A stretch of 5,329 bases of DNA. Origin: Pedosphaera sp. GTDB lineage: Bacteria; Verrucomicrobiota; Verrucomicrobiae; Limisphaerales; Pedosphaeraceae. The position numbers were made by a program, and so were the translations under genes. The notes under the pieces were generated by a model that was given only the letters and a program-made list of their open reading frames with translations, did no database searches and was not told where the DNA came from. Below are positions 1 to 5,329 of the stretch, in pieces; the first letter of the stretch is position 1; the number at the start of each line of letters is the position of its first letter. The stretch lies in assembly GCA_028293265.1 (NCBI GenBank), contig JAQGPB010000264.1, positions 1 to 5,329 on the forward strand. Direction: 5' to 3'.

Positions 1-12
1 GTTAGTTAGTTC

Positions 13-52
13 AGGGGGGGAACGAAGCTGTCCAACTTCGTTCCTCCTTTTT
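13..52 (+). terminator. Rho-independent terminator/attenuator hairpin before urtB
   Basis: Bases 13-27 pair with 36-50 around an 8-nt loop (28-35). The inner nine pairs (GGAACGAAG with CTTCGTTCC) are perfect, and the outer six include three G-T pairs. The 3' arm runs into a T-run at 48-52. This is the classic shape of an intrinsic terminator. It lies only 6-9 nt before the urtB start and in the place where urtA is expected to end (TAG triplets at 3-5 and 7-9 in two frames could be its stop). The inferred role is partial termination after urtA, so that binding protein is made in excess over the permease. The T-run is short (five T, then AA), so read-through is plausible. It could instead be an mRNA-stabilising 3' hairpin. 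Confidence 0.72.
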
Positions 53-58
53 AATTTT

Positions 59-1813
59 ATGAATTTATTGCCGCGAATGATGCGACCCATCCTGGTGGCC
101 TGCCTTTTGCTCGGCTTTGGTGTCGCACGAGCGGAGGAAAGCGCGGAAGAATTGGCGGCGCGGCATAAGCTTGCCGAATTGATCACGGCCAAGCCGGAGG
201 TCCAGCCGAAGTTGCTGAGCGAACTGGCGGATACGGGGTCCAAAACCGCGCATGATGTGTTGAATGCCTGGACGCGCGAAGGGATCTATTTGTACGATGC
301 GCCGGGAGGCTCAAAAATTCCGGTCCAACTGGAGGACCAGCAGGACGGAAAAGGCAAGGCGCGGGCGGTGCGTGTGGACGATGGCCAATTTTTGAAGGAT
401 GACAAAGGGGTCGAGCTTCGCTTCGGCACCACCGATTTGAACACCGCCGATACCGACATGGCGCTGCGCAAAGCGATACAGCGCACGATGGATTCGCTGG
501 CGCTGGCGGACAAGGATCCTGAGACGCGCAGATCCGCCGTCGCCAAGCTCGGCAACTCACAGAAGCCGCAGTATACTCCGCTCTTGCAGGCAAGGCTGGA
601 CAAGGAAACCAATGCCGGCGTGCGCCGTGCGATTGGAGAAGCCATGGCCATGCTGCAACTCGCCGACCCCGATGCAAGCGTGGAAATCAAAGCCATTCAA
701 CGACTGGCGGAGCTGAAGGCCCTCGGCTCGCTTGAAAGCCTCCAACGTTTCGCGGCCAAGGATGGCTGCCCGCCTGCGGCGAAAGCGGCGGCGGCCAAAG
801 CCATCCGTTCCATCGAAGACCATATCTGGTGGGTGAATTTTTTTGGCACGATATTTCATGGCGTCAGCACGGGTTCCATTCTGTTGGTGGTGGCGCTGGG
901 TCTGGCGATCACTTTCGGCTTGATGGGCATCATCAACATGGCGCATGGGGAAATGATTGCCGTAGGAGCTTACACCTGTTATGTGGTGCAGAATCTTTTT
1001 GGCGCGGGATTTGGCTTCACGATTGTGCTTCCGATTTCTTTCGGTTCCAGACCGATCCAGTTCGGGATGCATCTGCCGGGCATGAACGCCACCGGCTGGA
1101 CCTATGAGAGTTATTTTTTGGTGGCGCTGCCGCTGAGTTTCATCATGGCAGCGCTCGCGGGTTTGCTGGTGGAACGGACGGTCATCAGGTTCTTGTACCG
1201 GCGTCCATTGGAATCACTGCTGGCGACGTGGGGCGTCTCGCTGGTGATGCAGCAATGTTTTCGCATGGTTTTCGGCGCCAACAATGTGCAGGTGAATTCG
1301 CCTTCGTGGCTGCTGGGCCATTTTGCGGTGGACGACGTCAGCTTCGGGTACAATCGCGTCTTCGTGGTTGGTTTCGCGATCATGATCGTGATCGGAACCT
1401 GGCTGTTGCTGGCGAAAACGCCTTTGGGACTTTTGATTCGCGCGGTGATGCAGAACCGCAACATGGCCGCGTGTCTCGGCGTGCGCACGCGCCGCATCAA
1501 CATGCTGACGTTTGCGTTTGGTTCCGGGCTGGCGGGATTGGCGGGCGCGTTCCTCTCGCAGATCGGCAATGTCGGTCCCAGCCTGGGGCAGACCTACATC
1601 GTGGACAGCTTTATGACCGTGGTCGTGGGCGGCGTTGGCAGCATCGTCGGCACGGTGTGCGCCGCGATGGGCATCGGGACCTCCGACCAGGTGCTGCAAC
1701 AATTGACCGGCTCGCCGGTGACCGGAAAAATCGTGGTGTTGATCACCATCATTCTTTTCCTGCAATGGAAGCCCGGCGGATTGTTTTCAATCCGCGGCCG
1801 CAGCCTCGACTAA
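59..1813 (+). CDS. urtB: Urea ABC transporter permease UrtB with N-terminal periplasmic domain
   Basis: One of two membrane subunits of the UrtABCDE urea importer (LivH-type branched-chain permease family). Residues 1-25 form a signal peptide (RMMRP, a hydrophobic stretch, then ARA before EES). Residues 26 to about 255 are a soluble domain, presumably periplasmic. Its second half (about 135-250) is alanine- and leucine-rich paired helices resembling HEAT repeats, as in the long UrtB forms of many proteobacteria. The permease domain spans about 258-575 with roughly eight hydrophobic segments. It has the family signatures GLAITFGLMGIINMAHGE (281-298), ERTVIRFLYRRPLESLLATW (372-391) and the cytoplasmic loop RAVMQNRNMAACLGV (461-475) that contacts the ATPases. 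At 584 aa it is longer than the usual 520-550 aa, partly from a loop at about 318-350. The start at 59 is chosen for the signal peptide; no Shine-Dalgarno is visible, and ATG at 77 or 80 would also keep a signal peptide. LivH is the alternative, but the N-terminal domain and linked ureD favour UrtB. Confidence 0.95.
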   Translation: MNLLPRMMRPILVACLLLGFGVARAEESAEELAARHKLAELITAKPEVQPKLLSELADTGSKTAHDVLNAWTREGIYLYDAPGGSKIPVQLEDQQDGKGKARAVRVDDGQFLKDDKGVELRFGTTDLNTADTDMALRKAIQRTMDSLALADKDPETRRSAVAKLGNSQKPQYTPLLQARLDKETNAGVRRAIGEAMAMLQLADPDASVEIKAIQRLAELKALGSLESLQRFAAKDGCPPAAKAAAAKAIRSIEDHIWWVNFFGTIFHGVSTGSILLVVALGLAITFGLMGIINMAHGEMIAVGAYTCYVVQNLFGAGFGFTIVLPISFGSRPIQFGMHLPGMNATGWTYESYFLVALPLSFIMAALAGLLVERTVIRFLYRRPLESLLATWGVSLVMQQCFRMVFGANNVQVNSPSWLLGHFAVDDVSFGYNRVFVVGFAIMIVIGTWLLLAKTPLGLLIRAVMQNRNMAACLGVRTRRINMLTFAFGSGLAGLAGAFLSQIGNVGPSLGQTYIVDSFMTVVVGGVGSIVGTVCAAMGIGTSDQVLQQLTGSPVTGKIVVLITIILFLQWKPGGLFSIRGRSLD

Positions 1814-1816
1814 AAA

Positions 1817-2959
1817 ATGCAATCCTCGAAGTACCAAAATTGGGGCATGGTGATTGCGGGCGTGATTATGCTCCTCGTGATTCCATCGCTCAATGCCTTC
1901 ACGCCGCCCGGGAGCTTCATTCATATATCGGATTTCTCGATCAATATTTACGGCAAGTATCTGTGTTACTCGATTCTGGCGATCAGCGTTGATTTGCTTT
2001 GGGGGTATACCGGGCTGTTATGTTTGGGGCAGGCGCTCTTTTTCGCGCTCGGAAGCTACATGATGGGGATGTATCTCATGCGCATGATTGGGGATCTGGG
2101 GCAATACCACAAACCCATCCCTGACTTCCTGGTTTTCCTGGGCTGGAGCAATCTGCCGGAGTTTTGGAAGCCCTTTTCCAGTTTTCCGTTCGCCCTGCTG
2201 ATGGCTTTTATTCTGCCGGGCACATTGGCTTTGATCTTTGGCCATCTGGCTTTTCGGTCGCGCATTCGCGGCGTCTATTTTTCCATTCTCACACAGGCGC
2301 TGACGTATGGGGCGTGCCTGTTGTTTTTTCGCAACAGCCTCTTGCTGGGCGGAAACAACGGATTCACCGATTTCAAATTCATGCTCGGGCACGATCTCCG
2401 CCTGGCCTCCACGCAACGGGGCCTTTATCTTGTCTCTGCGGTGGCACTGGTGCTGGTCTTTAGCTTTTGTCGCTGGCTGAGCCGGACGAAATTTGGCCTC
2501 GTGCAACAAGCCATCCGGGACAGCGAAAACCGGGTGCTTTTCAGCGGCTATGCGGCCGGGAATTATAAACTCTTTGTGTTTGTGGTCAGCGCACTCATCG
2601 CGGCGCTGGGCGGGATACTTTACGTGCCACAAGTCGGCATCATCAATCCAAGCGAGATGGAGCCAAAAAATTCAATTGAAGCAGTGGTGTGGGTCGCCAT
2701 CGGCGGCCGTGGCACCTTGATCGGACCAATCATCGGCGCGGTGGCCGTGAATGTCCTGAAAAGCTGGGCCACGCGCGCATACCCGGATCTTTGGCTGCTC
2801 ATTTTGGGCGGGTTGTTCATCGTGGTTACGGTGTTCATGCCCGGCGGAATTGTCGGGCTGCCGGCGCAACTGCGTCAGATGCGTGAACGCCGCCTCAAGG
2901 CCCGCGCCGGCACCGTTGCGGATGTCGTCGCAAAAAGTCAATTGGTGGAGATCGAATAA
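1817..2959 (+). CDS. urtC: Urea ABC transporter permease UrtC
   Basis: Second membrane subunit of the urea importer, pairing with UrtB in the inner membrane (LivM-type permease). The 380 aa are mostly hydrophobic. A first membrane segment lies at about 11-27. The conserved block DLLWGYTGLLCLGQALFFAL (59-78) follows, then GGNNGFTDF (178-186), the coupling-loop motif QAIRDSENRVLFSGY (231-245) and the C-terminal block from NPSEMEPKNSIEAVVWVAIG (277-296) to FMPGGIVGLP (340-349). The length fits UrtC, which is longer than many LivM proteins. A basic tail (350-363) is likely cytoplasmic. The gene starts 3 nt after the urtB stop in the string TAAAAAATG. No Shine-Dalgarno is visible, so translation probably depends on ribosomes finishing urtB. 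The ATG at codon 11 would remove the start of the first membrane segment and is less likely. Confidence 0.95.
   Translation: MQSSKYQNWGMVIAGVIMLLVIPSLNAFTPPGSFIHISDFSINIYGKYLCYSILAISVDLLWGYTGLLCLGQALFFALGSYMMGMYLMRMIGDLGQYHKPIPDFLVFLGWSNLPEFWKPFSSFPFALLMAFILPGTLALIFGHLAFRSRIRGVYFSILTQALTYGACLLFFRNSLLLGGNNGFTDFKFMLGHDLRLASTQRGLYLVSAVALVLVFSFCRWLSRTKFGLVQQAIRDSENRVLFSGYAAGNYKLFVFVVSALIAALGGILYVPQVGIINPSEMEPKNSIEAVVWVAIGGRGTLIGPIIGAVAVNVLKSWATRAYPDLWLLILGGLFIVVTVFMPGGIVGLPAQLRQMRERRLKARAGTVADVVAKSQLVEIE
2944..2950 (+). promoter_or_regulatory. Ribosome binding site for urtD
   Basis: GGTGGAG near the end of urtC lies 11 nt before the GTG at 2962. It is the clearest Shine-Dalgarno-like sequence in the window. 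Together with the start of family similarity at ILTLEGV, it supports GTG 2962 as the urtD start, since the next in-frame ATG is codon 30, beyond the first conserved strands. Confidence 0.5.
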
Positions 2960-2961
2960 TC

Positions 2962-3729
2962 GTGACCGCCAAAAAGTTCATCCTCACGCTCGAAGGGGTC
3001 AACAAAACCTTCGATGGATTCAAGGCCATCTCGGATTTGAATTTCTACATGGATGACGGCGAGTTGCGCATCATCATCGGCCCCAACGGCGCGGGCAAAA
3101 GCACCATGATGGACATCATCACCGGCCGCACCCGCCCGGACACCGGCAAGGTCGAATTTGGAAAAAATACGGATTTGACCAGGCTCAACGAGTATCAAAT
3201 CAACCGCCTCGGCATCGGGCGAAAATTTCAAACGCCGTCCGTCTATGTTCACCACACCGTTTTTGACAATCTGCTGCTCTCATTGAAAGGCCCGCGCGGG
3301 GTTTTCTCCGCATTGTTCCATCGCATCACTTCGGAAGAATGCGCGCGGATTCAGGAAGTGCTGGGCACCGTGGGTTTGTCTCAACGCTCCAAATGGAAGG
3401 CCGGCGCACTGAGCCATGGCCAGAAACAATGGCTGGAAATCGGCATGCTGATTGCCCAAGACCCAAAACTTCTCCTGGTGGACGAACCGGCGGCGGGAAT
3501 GACGGACGAGGAAACGCACAAAACCGCCGATTTGCTGCTCAGCTTGGAAGGCAAACACAGCGTCGTCGTCATTGAGCACGACATGACCTTCGTCCGCCAA
3601 TTGGCCCGCAAGGTGACGGTGCTCCATCAGGGCACCGTTTTGTGCGAGGGCAGCGTGGATGAAGTTCAGAACAACGAGCGGGTCCTTGATGTTTATCTGG
3701 GGCGCAAACACGAGAAGAAACATTTATGA
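2962..3729 (+). CDS. urtD: Urea ABC transporter ATP-binding protein UrtD
   Basis: First of two cytoplasmic ATPases powering urea import (LivG-type). All nucleotide-binding motifs are present: Walker A GPNGAGKST (40-48), Q-loop glutamine Q90 in RKFQTPSV, ABC signature LSHGQ (150-154) within the UrtD-typical string LSHGQKQWLEIGM, Walker B LLLVDEP (170-176) with catalytic E175, D-loop AAGMTDEE (177-184), and H-switch H206 in VIEHDM. The His in the signature, instead of LSGGQ, and the string following it are characteristic of UrtD rather than generic LivG. At 255 aa it is about normal length. The start is GTG, preceded by GGTGGAG and 2 nt after the urtC stop. The stop overlaps the urtE start (ATGA). 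It is expected to form a heterodimer with UrtE under the UrtB/UrtC channel. Confidence 0.96.
   Translation: MTAKKFILTLEGVNKTFDGFKAISDLNFYMDDGELRIIIGPNGAGKSTMMDIITGRTRPDTGKVEFGKNTDLTRLNEYQINRLGIGRKFQTPSVYVHHTVFDNLLLSLKGPRGVFSALFHRITSEECARIQEVLGTVGLSQRSKWKAGALSHGQKQWLEIGMLIAQDPKLLLVDEPAAGMTDEETHKTADLLLSLEGKHSVVVIEHDMTFVRQLARKVTVLHQGTVLCEGSVDEVQNNERVLDVYLGRKHEKKHL
3726..3729 (+). other. ATGA stop/start overlap, urtD to urtE
   Basis: The ATG of urtE and the TGA of urtD share bases in ATGA. Such overlaps usually mean termination-reinitiation coupling, which suits two ATPases needed in equal amounts. The coupling itself is inferred; the overlap is seen directly. Confidence 0.85.
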
Positions 3730-4445
3730 CCACCGCCGCGCCAACTCCATTGCTGGCGATTTCCCAGGTCAACGCCGCTTACGACGGTTCGCAAATTCTG
3801 CGCGATGTCACCATCACCCTCCCCGAGCGGCAACTGGTCGCCTTGATGGGCCGCAACGGCGTGGGCAAAACCACCACGCTCAAGTGCATCGTCGGGCTGG
3901 TCAAGCCGACGAGCGGTGACATTCGCCTGTGCGGTGATTTGATGAACGGGCTGCTGCCCGAGGATCGCGCGCGCGCCGGCATTGGTTACGTGCCGCAAGG
4001 CCGCGATATTTTTCCGAACCTGACCGTGTGGGAGAATTTGAAAATCAGCCTGGTGGTGCATGGCTCCAAGGCCAACGGGCAGGTGGATCGTGTGCTCGAA
4101 CTTTTTCCCGTGCTCAAGGAAATGCTCGGGCGCAAAGGCGGCGTGCTCAGCGGCGGCCAGCAGCAGCAACTGGCCATCGCGCGCGCGTTGCTGACCGACC
4201 CCAAGGTGCTTATCCTCGATGAACCGACCGAAGGCATCCAGCCGAACATCATAGATCAGATTGGCGAAACGCTGATGAAAATTCGCAGTGAAGGCAAGAT
4301 GAGCATTTTGCTCGTTGAACAGTATCTCGATTTTTGTCTCGAAATCGCGGACCGCTTTTATGTCATGGACCGCGGCGCGGTGGTCGCTGGCGGCCCCATT
4401 GCCAATCTGGATGAGAGCATCGTGAAGAAGTACTTGACCGTATGA
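3726..4445 (+). CDS. urtE: Urea ABC transporter ATP-binding protein UrtE
   Basis: Second cytoplasmic ATPase of the urea importer (LivF-type), partner of UrtD. Motifs: Walker A GRNGVGKTT (42-50), Q-loop Q91 in VPQGRDIFP, signature LSGGQ (141-145) followed by QQQLAIARAL, Walker B VLILDEP (161-167) with catalytic E166, and D-loop region TEGIQP (168-173). The position of the usual H-switch is glutamine (Q199 in LLVEQYLDF). From memory, VEQ here is normal for the LivF/UrtE branch and not a defect. The 239 aa are close to the family's usual 230-240. The first nine residues (MTTAAPTPL) are a slight unconserved extension. The start overlaps the urtD stop and the stop overlaps the ureD start, both as ATGA. 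The weak purine stretch GAGAAGAAA before the start may serve as the ribosome site. Confidence 0.96.
   Translation: MTTAAPTPLLAISQVNAAYDGSQILRDVTITLPERQLVALMGRNGVGKTTTLKCIVGLVKPTSGDIRLCGDLMNGLLPEDRARAGIGYVPQGRDIFPNLTVWENLKISLVVHGSKANGQVDRVLELFPVLKEMLGRKGGVLSGGQQQQLAIARALLTDPKVLILDEPTEGIQPNIIDQIGETLMKIRSEGKMSILLVEQYLDFCLEIADRFYVMDRGAVVAGGPIANLDESIVKKYLTV
4442..4445 (+). other. ATGA stop/start overlap, urtE to ureD
   Basis: The TGA ending urtE overlaps the first ATG of the ureD frame. GTGAAGAAG at 4422-4430 precedes it by 11 nt and may act as a weak ribosome site. This ties the transporter genes directly to a urease-maturation gene, with no room for a separate promoter between them. Confidence 0.75.
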
Positions 4446-5329
4446 CCCTGGCGGCGAAACCATCGGGCCATGGTTCGTTCTCGTATTTTGGCCGCCGTGG
4501 AGGCGACAGGTTTTTCCCCGTGAGTTTATCCACCGTCAACGCGCAAAGTGCGCGAATCGCCCGGGGTTCCGGACATCTGGGGATTGAAATGGCCTCCGGT
4601 CAAAGCGCCGCCACTTCGGTTTGGGCTTCGAGCCCGTTGAAAATTTTGGTTCCTCGTCCACGCGGGCAAAGCGTGTGGGCTTTTCTCAGCAGCTTCGGCG
4701 GCGGACTGGTGGCCGGAGACGAAACCAGCCTCACCGTCACCTTGGCTCCGCGCACCCGTTGCTTTCTCGGCACCCAAGCCTCGACCAAGGTCTATCGCAA
4801 TCCATCTGGCCGGCCATGTGGTCATCGGCTTAAAGCCATCTTGGGCGCAGGCTCCGCGCTGGTGCTTGCGCCGGATCCGGTGCAAGCATTCGCTGGTTCC
4901 AGCTACACGCAACGGCAGGAATTTCATCTCGAACCCGGCAGCGGACTGGTGCTGGTGGATTGGCTCTCCTCCGGTCGCATGGCCCGTGGCGAGCGTTGGG
5001 CCTTCGATTTCTTCCGCAGCCGCAATGACATATTTTTTGACGGTGAGCGTGTATTTGTTGATTCATTTCTTTTGAAGCCTGACGAAGTTCCGCTCGCGGA
5101 CACGCCGGGGATGGGGCGAATTAATTGTCTGGCAAACATGGTCATTATCGGCGAGCCATTCCGGGATGCCAGCGCGCAAGTCTTGCAGCAGATTGCCACG
5201 CTTCCAGTAACCCGTCGCGCATCGCTCCTTTGCAGCGCCAGCCCGATAGCCCAAGGTGCGCTGATTCGTCTGGCCGGCGAGGGAGTGGAAGAAGTTGGAC
5301 GCGAGATTCATCGGCAACTTGCTTTCCTG
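4442..5329 (+). CDS. ureD: Urease accessory protein UreD (UreH), 3' end cut by window
   Basis: UreD binds apo-urease and, with UreF and UreG, delivers nickel to the active site, in the cytoplasm. The frame is open for 296 codons to the last base with no stop, so the C-terminus is missing. Judged by family length and the final residues (a helix ending EIHRQLAFL), only a few tens of residues are likely lost. Recognisable UreD blocks are SSPLKIL (63-69), SSFGGGLVAGD (83-93), TQASTKVYR (111-119), WLSSGRMARGERW (174-186), a probable conserved aspartate D207 in FVDSFLL, and a late ALIRLAGEGVEEV (273-285). No frameshift is seen. The ATG at 4442 overlaps the urtE stop, which supports it. The first 28 or so residues (Gly/Arg/Phe-rich, such as GRRGGDRFF) look unconserved, so GTG 4520 or ATG 4589 are possible but less likely starts. 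Genes for urease subunits and UreEFG are expected further right but cannot be seen. Confidence 0.93.
   Translation, partial: MTLAAKPSGHGSFSYFGRRGGDRFFPVSLSTVNAQSARIARGSGHLGIEMASGQSAATSVWASSPLKILVPRPRGQSVWAFLSSFGGGLVAGDETSLTVTLAPRTRCFLGTQASTKVYRNPSGRPCGHRLKAILGAGSALVLAPDPVQAFAGSSYTQRQEFHLEPGSGLVLVDWLSSGRMARGERWAFDFFRSRNDIFFDGERVFVDSFLLKPDEVPLADTPGMGRINCLANMVIIGEPFRDASAQVLQQIATLPVTRRASLLCSASPIAQGALIRLAGEGVEEVGREIHRQLAFL

Noticed and set aside
1..12. GTTAGTTAGTT short tandem repeat as an attachment site or repeat element
   Set aside because: Fewer than three copies of a 4-mer at the window edge; more simply it is the end of the preceding gene, with TAG stops.
1..58. Promoter for urtB in the upstream gap
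   Set aside because: The space is filled by the hairpin and T-run, with no -35/-10 pair at proper spacing; transcription more likely comes from upstream of the window.
2018..2632. Long open frame on the - strand (204 codons) opposite urtC
   Set aside because: Its composition (many His, Lys, Gln, Arg) is the mirror of a hydrophobic membrane protein gene; it has no domain signature and no independent ribosome site that I could see.
59..4445. Branched-chain amino acid transporter (LivHMGF) as the identity of the four transporter genes
   Set aside because: The families are homologous, but the long N-terminal domain on the first permease, the UrtD-specific LSHGQKQWLEIGM string, the long second permease and the directly overlapping ureD all point to urea.
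3693..4463. Long open frame on the - strand (256 codons) opposite urtE
   Set aside because: It is antisense to a strongly conserved ATPase, is rich in His, Gln, Ala and Arg without any recognisable motif, and is explained by the codon composition of the + strand gene.
4442..5329. Possible degraded or frameshifted gene after urtE, suggested by several short open frames on both strands
   Set aside because: One + strand frame is open from 4442 to the window end and holds all the UreD blocks in order, so the gene is intact as far as it can be seen.

Overview
The window carries most of a urea-acquisition operon, with all genes on the + strand. In order these are the two permease genes (urtB, urtC) and two ATPase genes (urtD, urtE) of the UrtABCDE urea ABC transporter, then the urease accessory gene ureD, which runs off the right edge still open. 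The binding-protein gene urtA is expected just left of the window but is not visible. There are no RNA genes, mobile elements, CRISPR arrays or long gene-free stretches.

Layout: bases 1-58 are non-coding and hold a GC-rich hairpin with a T-run, which looks like an intrinsic terminator or attenuator immediately before urtB. From base 59 to the end the sequence is almost continuously coding. There are 3 nt between urtB and urtC, 2 nt between urtC and urtD, and 4-nt ATGA overlaps at both urtD/urtE and urtE/ureD. No internal promoter is apparent, so the genes are probably co-transcribed from a promoter to the left, with read-through past the hairpin.

How the genes work together: UrtB and UrtC form the membrane channel and UrtD and UrtE drive it by ATP hydrolysis, importing urea delivered by a periplasmic UrtA. 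UreD belongs to the UreD-UreF-UreG machinery that inserts nickel into urease, which splits the imported urea to ammonia and CO2. Linking uptake and urease maturation in one transcript is typical of nitrogen scavenging.

Organism: a Gram-negative bacterium with moderately high GC. The signal peptide and periplasmic-type extension on UrtB fit a diderm. The wording of UreD and the scarcity of Shine-Dalgarno sequences suggest a Verrucomicrobiota-like lineage (Pedosphaera/Limisphaerales type), but this is an impression from memory and is weak. I see no clearly new system; the points of interest are in architecture and regulation.
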